Source: Apoderus coryli (Eukaryota > Arthropoda > Insecta > Coleoptera > Attelabidae). Taken from it: a stretch of 64,000 nucleotides of DNA. The notes under the pieces are model-generated. The model had not been told where the DNA came from, did no database searches, and worked only from the letters and a program-made list of their open reading frames with translations. The translations under genes and the position numbers were made by a program. Below are positions 44,840 through 54,522 of the stretch, piece by piece. Location: contig OU452202.1 in the NCBI GenBank assembly GCA_911728435.2, forward strand, positions 25,957,135 to 26,021,134. Reading direction: 5' to 3'. The stretch's first letter is position 1, and every line of letters starts with the position of its first letter.

Positions 44840-46614
44840 TAAAATAGTTTGCCCATAAAAATGTTGTATTCATCCTAGATTTTGTAAAAACATAGCATCG
44901 TATATTATTCTACATTTTGCGGACACGTTGCAAATCCTTTAGAGCGAAAGATTTTACACAATCTAAACTTTGAATTTAATGAGAAATTCAAACATATATT
45001 AATATACCGGGTGTCCAGGAACATGTGGGAAAATTCTGGGATTTATGGATAGCATGAAAAAATAAGATTTTTTACACACAGGTTCTCCTAAAGCACACCG
45101 CTGGATAACTTTTAAAGTCGTTCGTTTTATGTCATAAAAATATAATGGAACCCACTTAAAAATACTAATTTAGCGTTTTTAATTAACCAGGGGCGGAGTA
45201 AGTAATTCTACACCCTAATGCTTAAATTTTCATAAATGATAATGATTTAAACTACAAAAAGTTATTGTTTATTGTCGATAAAATGGACCACTTTCGAGGA
45301 AAAAATACTTTAAACATTGTAAATAAATTCACTAGACTTTATCTTCACACGTAGGCAATGCAGGAGATTTATATGCATAGAAACAGAATATTTTGCCAAT
45401 ACAGCTATCCCACTGACCGCAGAGCAACCCTCGATTTTAATACTTTAAAAGCCTGCCATCAATTCTCGATCCAACTTTTTGCTTTTCATGCCATACAGGG
45501 GTGAACGTTATTTAATTCGAATAGACCCCAATTTAAAATTCTTTACCTGTTGGAATAATAAAATCTAAAATTGTAGCTGATCGAGTTTTTACTAAAAAAG
45601 GAATGACACGTTTTGAGAACTCTGTTGATGGCGAAAAGAATTTGCTAAATATAAAACAAATTCAGAAATTATATTTAGACAGGGTCAGACAAGAGTGTGA
45701 AGTCGAATGAGTAGTCGTTCGATTCTGATACATGGGGTTGTGAAATTTAGGCAGGACAATGATGCATGCCAAACGACATGCGTGGTGTTGGTCATTAGGG
45801 GTAGTTTCATAGGTCTTGAACTCACTTCTCTGTTGAGCACGTTCCTTTTGCAAATTTGATTGACAGTTTTTAAGTCTTTCTATACTTAAAATAGTCGTAA
45901 TTCTATGATCTATTTATTTATTAAAACAAATAAATCAGCAGTGTCACAATCATGACTCACTCTAAAACCTGCTTGATTCAGAGTATTTTGTGTACCAAAT
46001 TTTTCAACGATAAATAGTTTTTGTATTAAAGTTCGATTCAACTGTAGTGGGCTTCAAAATTCAATTTATTATCTTTGAGCGATAAAATGGGTTTAAGTAA
46101 ATATTGCCCACTCTGTATGTACTTGCAGCTAACAGGCCACAGGCGGTCCATCGACTTCTGGCTCAGATATGGAGCGAGAGAGAACAGATGCGTGTCGATC
46201 TTAACAAGCCGCCGAATAATTGGAAAAGCCCCGGGAAATAAAACCCGTGTGCATCACGCGCTAAAACACCCAATCCAATAATCCCAGATTAACTCTGTGC
46301 AAAAAAATAATAGGACTGCACTACTAATAAATGAATGGAAATGCAGTGGTGTAGAATTGTAACGCATTGTTCATATATTTTAGGCAGTGATAATTGAGAT
46401 GTACAGTAGGCAGGGTTGGGTTGGGTTGTCTAGAGCTCTTTTCTTCAGGTAGTAATGGATATTCTTCTTTGTTTATTGTAGGATATAATAACATATATGT
46501 GAAAAAATGAAAGGAGGTTAGAGCTTAAATGATTAATATTGACGCAAGCTTCTTTCTTCTTCAAAATTATCAAAAATAGCCAGTAACTTTTTCCATTTGT
46601 AAACTGTTTGATAT
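44840..46614. other. Intergenic with repeat scraps
   Basis: ACCGGGTGTCC, a variant of the recurrent end motif, is at about 45007. A family R copy (GGTTGTGAAATTTAGGCAGG, CATGCCAAACGACATGCG) is at 45728-45820. A 68-codon plus frame at 46075-46281 is GC-richer than its surroundings but matches nothing I know. Confidence 0.4.
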
Positions 46615-46896
46615 ATTAAAGTAGTAAAGCTGTAGAAATTGGTTTTAGCAACTGTAGAAAATCTTCAGCCATTCTTTTAATAAAGATATCTGAAACTTGT
46701 TTATAATTCACTGGATCAATTTGATCTGTATGCTCGTCACATAATAATAACAATTTTGGTCACTCATTTACATAGATAGCAAGACAGTCTGAAAGTGTAT
46801 TCCAAAGAACATCCTGAGTAATCTTCACCTCCTTTTTTTTTCTTCATATACTGACCATGTTGCTCGCCATATCAGTCACAATACTGGTAACGAAGT
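46615..46896 (-). pseudogene. hAT transposase remnant
   Basis: Minus strand: FVTSIVTDMASNMVSI, resembling the VTDNAxNM segment of hAT transposases, a stop, then TQDVLWNTLSDCLAIYVNE (the RWNTxxD segment), a TGA where a Trp is expected, PKLLLLCDEHTDQIDPVNY, IKRMAEDFLQLLKPISTALL. After this the frame is lost. At least two stops. Only about 90 residues of the catalytic domain survive. Confidence 0.6.
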
Positions 46897-46958
46897 AATA
46901 CCCCTAGGGTCTTGATAATACCGAGATAATTTTGTCATAGAGAATGCCGAAAACGTGT
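46897..46958. repeat. Repeat shared with 29.26 kb
   Basis: CCCCTAGGGTCTTGATAATA to ATAGAGAATGCCG matches 29264-29310 almost exactly. It lies between the hAT remnant and the Crypton-like element and may be the end of a transposon. Confidence 0.75.
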
Positions 46959-47065
46959 TGATAATTTTTTACTTTGTAGATATCAAAAATTTGATTGTCA
47001 ATCTGACGTTTAATAATTTTCAATACAAAATGTATTAGTTTTAATCAAACAAATATTATTCATTT

Positions 47066-48063
47066 TTATTTAAAACTACAGTTGTGAAAAGTACAATTCG
47101 TAAATATTAAATTGGAAGAAGAGTTTGCTGAAGTTGACGGATTGTTAATTTCCACTGTTGAAGAAATTCCTCGCATGGTGTTGTTTATTTCACCATGGCG
47201 TTCTTGGTTAATATTCAAGTACGGTTTAATTGAATTAGAGCTGCTATGTCCTGTTATTTTTATTAATTGCTGTTCAGGAATTCCTTTATTTGCCAAATGG
47301 CTAACTGCAGTTGCTCTGTTCGAATGATTGGATATCTTTTTACACTTAGTGCCAAACCAATAGCTTGCACGGATGATTTGGTCCACATATTAATTGTGTT
47401 CTTGCCTACCGGTATATTGGCAAACCATGTGTCACTTTCGGATTTCCAGAAACGAATTGGTATCAAGAATAGGCGACTGGATGTAATATTTTTCACCCTT
47501 TTGGACAATAATTTATGGAATACCCGAACAGGGCATGCACTTTCGTTTGCAATATTTGGAACAAGCCACTTACTATTTGTACAACTTTTCGATCCTCCTT
47601 GCATTCATCCCATAATCCAATGATTTTAGCCAAATCACTTGAACTCAAATTTGATGAACTGCATTTTCGTTTGTTTGGATCCTGCTGTAATCTTTTACGT
47701 TTTGCATTTCTTGCATCTCGCGCATTTTAGAATATCACACTGGTAAACGGGTCGAATACAATTTTGAAGTCATTGAAGTATTTTTCCTGGAGTAGCCTAC
47801 TCGTAGTATTCCAAATTGTTTTTACAGTTGCTTCTTTATATTTAGTTCCGTCAGCTGTTCTCATATTTACCACATAATCTTTCAATATATTAGCCAAATT
47901 ATCCAAACTCGTTTCAGCATTCAGTTCGTATTCTCTGGTCGCACAAAACTCGAGAAATATTTTCTATACATATTTTTTTGATTTCATTGTATTTTTTGGT
48001 ATATTATTAGATATAATATCATTAATTGCTTCGTTAGATGCAATACCAAATCTTCGCGACATT
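47066..48063 (-). pseudogene. Crypton-like tyrosine recombinase, inactivated
   Basis: Starts MSRRFGIASNEAIND at 48063. A TAG follows MKSKKYV, then KIFLEFCATREYEL, LDNLANILKDYVV and KEATVKTIWNTTSRLL (core-binding domain), a TAA after PFTSVIF, NARDARNAKRKRLQQDPNKR, and a gap where the family has the segment with the first catalytic Arg. Then CPVRVFHKLLSKR, WFANIPVGKNTINMW, a frameshift near 47330, SNHSNRATAVSHLANKG (the HxxR motif), IKITGHSS (GH) and IKPYLNIN with the tyrosine nucleophile, ending in TNCTFHNCSF. Cryptons integrate by tyrosine-recombinase chemistry without terminal inverted repeats. A TTGTC-A/G-T/C-TTGACG-type phrase flanks the gene directly (about 46998 and 48075). Two stops, one frameshift and one deletion. 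Confidence 0.82.
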
Positions 48064-48343
48064 TTTAAACCAGTTGTCAGTTTGACGTTTAATTAATTTT
48101 TAATAAAAAAAAAAGACCAAACTGAAAACACCACATGTACGGTATTATCGCTGTAATCCAGAGGTGATTGGATGAAATTTGACACATGACTTAAAATTAA
48201 GTAATTTGATTGGGGTTGTTTCGATTTGTACTTGTACTATTACTATTTCTGGTTACTTAAAAAAACAAATAATAAGCAAATAGAATCATTTGCAAAACTA
48301 GTAAAAATTTTAAAAATTAACGATTTTTTAAAAAAAAATAGAG
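48064..48343. other. Intergenic
   Basis: Contains the right member (TTGTCAGTTTGACGTTTAAT, about 48075) of the direct repeat flanking the Crypton-like gene, and CGGTATTATC at about 48141, an inverted match to GATAATACCG at 46914. Confidence 0.5.
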
Positions 48344-48514
48344 GGAAAGCGTGGTCCTGGTCGCCGAAGAACATCGTGGCTCACGAATCTTCGCCAGTGG
48401 TATGGAGTAAGCACTACGAAACTGTTTAGGTCTGCTGTGGACAAAGTGAAGATCATGCGACTGATCTCCAATGTTCTGGGAGGACACGGCACTTGAAGAA
48501 GAAGAAGAAGAAAT
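48344..48514 (+). pseudogene. RTE-like LINE C-terminus with (GAA)n tail
   Basis: GKRGPGRRRTSWLTNLRQWY, GVSTTKLFRSAVDKVKIMRL and ISNVLGGHGT with a TGA at 48494-48496, followed by GAAGAAGAAGAAGAAGAA. A GKRG-PGRRR-SWL-NLR-W tail followed by a short repeat tail is what I recall for RTE-type insect retrotransposons. Everything before the last 50 codons is missing (5' truncation). Confidence 0.7.
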
Positions 48515-48544
48515 TATTTGAAACGAAATTGACGAAAACACCTC

Positions 48545-49155
48545 CAAATCTACGGACAGACCAGTAATTACCTCTCTAGTGTCATTGCCTCAGCCCTCTA
48601 TGATGTACTCTCAAAATTTGATTTTTCGGAAGACATTACTACTGTTCGTCTTTTTGCTGATGGGTGCGCAGGTCAAAATAAGAAATCAATTGTTATTGGG
48701 ATACTCATTGCATGGCTTCATAGCGTTGCCCCAAAACAAATCTCTAAAATAGAATTTATATTTCCTGTTGTCGGACATTCTTATATGCCTCCTGATCGTG
48801 TATTTGGCCTAATTGAACGAAAAATAAAAAAGCTACCAGCAATTATTATAAATCCTGAAGAATAGTTCAAAATAATAAAGGAATTTTCCAGTATCCAGGT
48901 TCTGGGAAAAGACTGGAATGCTTATAAATGGAAGGAAGCAACTATGTCGGTCCTTAAACTTCCTACAAATTGGCATTTTCAGTTAACTGTCCCAAATCAT
49001 TTATTTTGGAAAAGACAGCATATAACAATGTTGTTACGGTACGTGGCGAAGCAAATTATAAAAACGATTGTGGAGTTTCAAAAAGCACTTTTAAACGTGG
49101 GAAATCATCAACTATGTTGAATCCTGATGTTATGCATAGGATTTTGCAGGTGTAA
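48545..49155 (+). pseudogene. DDE-like transposon protein fragment (uncharacterised family)
   Basis: An open stretch of 106 codons reads YLSSVIASALYDVLSKFDF, TTVRLFADGCAGQNKKSIVI, KIEFIFPVVGHSYMPPDRVF and GLIERKIKKLP, then a TAG at 48863-48865 (NPEE-stop). It continues in frame to TNWHFQ, then shifts frame near 48985 to SVNCPKSFILEKTAYNNV, RGEANYKNDCGVSKSTFKRG. The D-G-x-x-G-Q-N-K and H-x-PPDR-FG blocks recur in many-copy insect proteins whose fold I believe is DDE/RNase H-like; the family name and mechanism are unknown to me. The N-terminus is cut, apparently at the RTE-like insertion. Confidence 0.6.
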
Positions 49156-49782
49156 GCCTATGATGAAAGATCATTGTGGGTGGAAAAATCATGAAGAATG
49201 TCTTGAAAAAAAATTACACATACAGGGTGTCCACAACCTAAACTGACATACGAAGACAGCAGATCATAGGGAGGATGTCATGCCGATGTTGTTTTAAATT
49301 ACTCCAGAAAGTTAAATTATTGTTGCAAACATAGCAATGTTGGCACCCTTACATATTTTCCAACTAGCTACTGATGCGTCACTGAAAACAAATCAGTCGT
49401 TATGCATTGAAAAGTTGCAACTATTTGGTATAGAATAGAGGGCTTTATGCATGTAATAGAGATTACACATTTAATTACTCAACCACAGTTTATTATAGGT
49501 TGGTATTTCGTTTTTTCTATTGTGTAATGGCGCTTAAATTACGTATTTTTGTTTTGTGAATATGCAGTGCATATAACGGTTCACAATTGAAAATATGTTT
49601 TTGGACTGAATTCCATTTGTACCTTCATTTTAATTTTTTGGTTGGGTGGTTGGTTCGTTCGCCTTAATCGCCGTGATTTTGTCAGCAAAGTTTTGTTAAT
49701 AATGCCAATATTGTTGATATTATAATCATTATAGTCAATAAGTATCCGGATGAATTTCTAGGGACATCCGTTGAGCTCCAAT
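49156..49782. other. Intergenic
   Basis: TACAGGGTGTCC at 49221 is another recurrent end motif. Nothing coding. Confidence 0.4.
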
Positions 49783-49830
49783 ATCATCCACAGAGTCGAA
49801 CGCCTTGACAAGGTCTATAAAACCCATGTA
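49783..49830 (-). pseudogene. LINE reverse-transcriptase scrap
   Basis: Minus-strand YMGFIDLVKAFDSVDD is the F-x-D-x-x-K-A-F-D motif of the RT palm. Only 16 codons are recognisable, ending next to a MITE, which may have split the element. Confidence 0.6.
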
Positions 49831-49850
49831 CATGGTGCCCCAAACTCGGC

Positions 49851-50645
49851 ACAACTAGTCTGATTAGATATGGACCAAACGACCCTTTAGGGGAGTTGGT
49901 TAATGCTGTGGAGACTAACATAGGCAATTGGTTTCTGGCAAATGAACTGAGCTTGAATCAGGCTAAAACTCAGAGCATGAACTTTATTTTGCGTTCTGCG
50001 CCTATCGATCTTCAGAGCGATGTTCGCGTGAAGTTCCTTGGTGTTCATCTTGATCCTAAATTAACCTGGGAGAGTCATGTTCGAGAGCTTGGGTGCTCGC
50101 TGTCCAGGGTCATATATCTCGTCAGAAAGCTTGCGCAGAGTGTTTCAATTGCCAGTCTGTTGACGGTATATTACGGTTATTTTGTTTCCCGTATGTCGTA
50201 TGGTATTTTGAACTGGGGACATAGTTCCCATGCAATGAAAATCTTTAAGCTACAGAAGAGATGTTTACGTACAATGTTGGGGCTCGGTTGGCGTGACTGC
50301 TGTAAAAAATATTTTGTTGAACACGGACTACTTACTTTGCCTTCCTTGTACATCTTAAACTGTCTTGGCTATATTCGAACCAATGCCTCGCATTTCACTA
50401 TTCACTCTGATATGCATAATTATGGTACGCGAAATCGAAATGACATATTGTCTGAATTTCACCGCCTATTGAGGACTAGGAAAGATTCTGACTATGATTG
50501 TGTTAAATTTTATAATAAGCTGCCGTCTCACATAAAGAACCTTGGTGAAGTCCAGTTTAACAAAAGTATTAAATCATTTTTGATATCTCAAGCTTTTTAT
50601 ACCTTTGAGGACTATTTCAGAAGCGATATTGTAAGATTTTTCTAG
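49851..50645 (+). pseudogene. LINE family A C-terminal coding region (copy 3)
   Basis: Reads TTSLIRYGPNDPLGELVNAV from 49851, then LANELSLNQAKTQSMNF, KFLGVHLDPKLTWESHVREL, LNWGHSSHAMKIFKLQKRCL, RNRNDILSEFHRL and ends FRSDIVRFF at 50645. No stop or frameshift, and GAG is present where copy 2 has TAG. It lacks the RT catalytic residues because of truncation. Confidence 0.85.
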
Positions 50646-50799
50646 ATTTTAGTTTATTTTATGTTGTTGCTATTTTAATTTGTTTGTAAGCCTTTCTTTG
50701 TTGCTGTAACTTTGATTGATTTTTGTTCTTTTTTGACGTACCTACTATACATGTTTTGTAACATAATATGGTGAATAAATATATATCTATCTATCTATC
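49851..50799 (+). mobile_element. LINE family A, copy 3
   Basis: A 5'-truncated copy beginning just after the ADD box and ending in (TATC)n. The target shows CGGC on both sides (49847-49850 and 50799-50802), a very short duplication. It supplies the full 3' UTR of the family, with AATAAA in GTGAATAAATATAT. Confidence 0.88.
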
Positions 50800-50994
50800 G
50801 GCGCCCCAGGCCTATTGTATGAAAACCAAATAAGATAATAAAAATCTTTTTTAAAAGGTCCATTTTGGGAAAGCAAATTATTTTTTTGGCGTAAAATATA
50901 CCTGAATGCAACACAATTTACATCACTTCAAAAGTTTTTTAACATCTTATTCCGTTTTCATACAATAGGCCTGGAGCGCCGAGTTTGGGACACC

Positions 50995-52603
50995 CGGTAC
51001 AAAGTAGCACTATGTCGAATCCTTCCTGGCTAAAGCCACTCGAATGTATTGCTTAGAAACTTCAATCACAGAGAAGAGAAGAGTAAAACCCAATTACATA
51101 AAACAAAAGGAGTTCGAAACCATTAACTGTTAACATTTCCATGAAAAACTGTGTACAAGCCAGAGATTTGTCTCGTTTAAAACTTTCCAGCCAAACCAAA
51201 GAATAGACATAAATAATCCAATTATAAAACTTACAGTTCCCAGTATAACAAACACCCATAACTAATGCGTAAGTGTAGCAACTATTACGATATAAATTTA
51301 AACGGCCAAATTGAAGCGAGCGACGCTCGAGGCTTTTAATATACGACATACGCCTCATGAGAGAAGAGACAAGAAGGAGGAAAGATCGTTGGTGGTCCCC
51401 GCACCGTAAACTACTTGGTGATTTATCTCCATTCGCCAAATTGATATTGACTTGAAAAGTCTGCCGCTTCATAAGGCTGGCCAAGATTAAATTAAAAATG
51501 TTTTGGGCAAAAGTTTCTTCTTCGCGAAATCCGTTTTAATTATGAAATGCCTCGCTATACTGGCTTTAAACTTATTAAGACAAATAACTTTTAAATTGTT
51601 TGAAAGACGTGCGGTTATAAAAAGTTTTGTACTTTATTGGATGCAACTACGTATTTAAAGGATTGGTCGTAATAATTGTACAAATTAGAGATGTTTAGTT
51701 TAGTTTTTTGTATCAGATTATCATAAAATTAGTGATAAAAATAATTTGTCATCGATAGGATTCCTTTTGAATCCTCAACAGTGAGTTTTCCGGCTGAATG
51801 TCCGGACCAGGATACCACTACAAAGGTCGAAAAATGCACGAGAACATTATTGGACTGACCCCTTTTACTCTGTGCATTTGTTCAAGCTAGAAACATCTCA
51901 GCAAATAAAGAATATTTTAATTTCTTTAGACAGGAGCGTAGTGACCAGTGTTCCGCGTGTTCCACGGAATCCTCAAGGAGCCCGGTACTGCATTCTGCAT
52001 CTTTTCCATAATAAATAAATACCTATACATTTCAGGATTTTTTTACATTTAATTGACTTGATTTCCAATTTTCTTTAGTTAGTACGGTACTGCCTATTCA
52101 AGATTCCCTGATTCCTCTGCACTGTGCTGTCCTCTACTTGAGTCTCGCTCAAGTACGAAATGTGTTACTAATAATGCCCTCTAAAATACTTTATTTTCGC
52201 TCAGCAAAAATAATGCAGGTCGGTATCACGGAAAAATCATTGATGATGAATACTATCGAATCGAAACGTCGAGATCATACTTGAATTACACCTTGTGGCC
52301 TCCCTTTTTGGTCGCCACGGACTAAGGGGCCACTATGAAATAAGAATGCTGGCTTAACCAGCGGACTGCACAATCACGTCTCCCCAAGGCCAACTGCTGG
52401 TTCAAAGCTAGCTCGCCGAGAGAGGTCGCAGGTCGAGGAGCTACTTCTATTTAACAGTCGCCACCCATTTTTAGAGCCCAACGAGAAGCCCAACAGCCGA
52501 GATATAATCATAAAAATGGGAAAATTGCCTAGGGTATCTTACGGGAAGGATAATTGACACTCCACTGTTTCCGTAATAACAATTGTAAATATAATATATA
52601 ATT
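50995..52603. other. Intergenic with one unassigned ORF
   Basis: A 140-codon minus frame (51062-51484) contains SLMRRMSYIKSLERRSLQFG and a hydrophobic C-terminal half; I do not recognise it and cannot say whether it is coding. A hammerhead-like relic (TGATGATGAATACT...CGAAACGTCG) is at 52241-52270. The rest is unremarkable. Confidence 0.4.
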
Positions 52604-52690
52604 AAGTTTGTAAATAAATTTGTAAATTAATATGTAAATAGATGTGTAAATAAATATGTAGATAGATATGTAAATAAATATGTAAATATA
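52604..52690. repeat. 12-bp AT-rich minisatellite
   Basis: About seven imperfect copies of ATGTAAATAAAT (variants with AGAT and TTGT). The minus frame through it reads YIFIYISIYIFIYTSIYI and is repeat-derived. Confidence 0.85.
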
Positions 52691-54522
52691 TGTACTTATG
52701 TGACTATGTGAATATATGTGACGAAACAAACAAATAAAGCTATTCACAAAGAAGCAATCTAAATACTTAATTCAAAATACTAATAACTAACAAGCCAATA
52801 TGTGGCCATAAACTAGCAACATTATACTACAGGGGCCTTAGCTCTCAGTCGAAGAGGTATGATTTAAACCAAAAAAAAGAAGAAGCGTTTAACAGGTGAT
52901 TAACCTAACCTATAATAAAATATTTAATAAAAATCTGTTGATAACCGAATATTAACAAAAAAAAACAATGACCAACTGTCCTCTCCAACTGCACAAACCA
53001 AGATATAAAGATATTACGGTGAGTAATTTGATACCGCAACTCACAATAAGTTTAAATAACAAGTAGGTATCCATAACTGTTACAGGTAAAGAAAAGCCCT
53101 GTTTCAATAAAAAGGTTAAACCCAGCACCCAAAATACGAACCGATAACGTTATCTCGCCGCTAACAACTTGGTATCTGGTGGTTACAAGTGATATTACGT
53201 ATAATCATGTAAATATTAACCTAAATTTATATAAGAAAAATAAAAAATACACCATTACAGAAACACCTTGACACAATAAACAGTTCACACCACACTATAA
53301 ATACAGTTCAATTATACGGGATAGTATATATTTAGAAATAAAATGTAACTATTAAAATTGACCTGGGAGCCCGGATAGTCGTGGGCTCAATCCCAATCCT
53401 ATCGCCAGGGTCCTGTTGGTAATCCCTAAATCTGCAATTCTAGGTCGTTATTGGAATTGCCATACACCATACCACATGGCCAGCACCAACCACACGTAGA
53501 ACTACGTTGGCTTAAGAAGCCCTCCGCCAAGGGACGTTACACCACTGATGGTTTAGTGTAATCCACAGTTATACATGCAATAAAGCATAAACAAACAGGC
53601 CTAAAAAGCGGAATTCAAGGCGTAAGCAAAAGCAAGCTACAAATATTACCAAGCACGACAAATACAAAATGAAACTATAGTATGACCTACCTTGGATGTT
53701 GGGTGGCCTTTCAGAGAAGTACCGGGTACTGTTTTTGTTGTAAAGAGGCGTTATTGTCTACAAATTAAATCCAAAAATTGAGTGGAGCACCCACAAGACT
53801 ACTATAAGAGTGCCTCCACTATATATTTGCAGCACTTCACAAATAACGCTCTTTACCTGTCCAAATCCCGCAACAAAATGGCTCTTGAAAACCTACGACA
53901 GGCCGGGCATGAAGTGTTACCATCCTTATGGAAAACATGCATTTTACAGTACAGTCCGGTATATTTGGAAAACCAATAGAAGTTGGTGCAATTGATTTTG
54001 GAAGACGTTTGTTATGACAGACCGACAGAAGGTACCTACTCAAACTGATAGGCCTCATAATAACACAAACGTAAACAATGAAGCGATGTTTAAATGATGA
54101 AATTGGCCAAATCCTCACCAGTTAAATGTATTAAGGGTAAGATTCCGATGGAAAATCGTTTCATTAATTTTATATTGCCGGTATTTTGCGTTTAAAAATG
54201 ATGTTACTGATATTCAAAATATAACCCTGAATCCCTATAATTTTTAGGTAAACAAACACAATACCCACAAAGGGCTTAGTGCTAAACTCAAGCTTCCAGC
54301 GTTAACAAGCATGAAATAAGAAGTATATCGAAAATAAGTATTATGAGAAACAGTGGGGTGTCTATCTCGCAAGTAAACCGACACAATAAGGTCAGCTACC
54401 GCGAGTGTTTTGCTTTTGATCTACAGGTAAGTTAAGTCTAAGTGATTCAATATTATCGGCGAGTTGCAAATTTAATCGATAGGGTCCGAAACAGTGTAGG
54501 CGGCATTTTCAACCCGTAACAA
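52691..54522. other. Intergenic left of the satellite
   Basis: Around 53370-53410 GAGCCCGGATAGTCGTGGGC followed by TCAATCCCAA is faintly like the tRNA-related head of a SINE, not certain. The frames at 53782-54118 are unsupported. The edge with the satellite at 54523 is abrupt. Confidence 0.4.

Larger units (their letters stand above)
49834..50994. mobile_element. Hairpin MITE interrupted by a LINE
   Basis: The left arm is GGTGCCCCAAACTCGGC (49834-49850), resumed after the LINE as GGCGCCCCAGGCCTATTG (50800 on). The right arm (50954-50994) reads GTTTTCATACAATAGGCCTG then GAGCGCCGAGTTTGGGACACC, its reverse complement. Removing the LINE gives a MITE of about 210 bp with roughly 40-bp inverted ends and no coding capacity. 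Confidence 0.85.

Noticed and set aside
46075..46281. 68-codon ORF in GC-richer DNA
   Set aside because: No recognisable motif, and short enough to be chance.
53365..53420. tRNA-like B-box phrase
   Set aside because: No cloverleaf can be drawn and no A box at proper distance; at most a SINE scrap.
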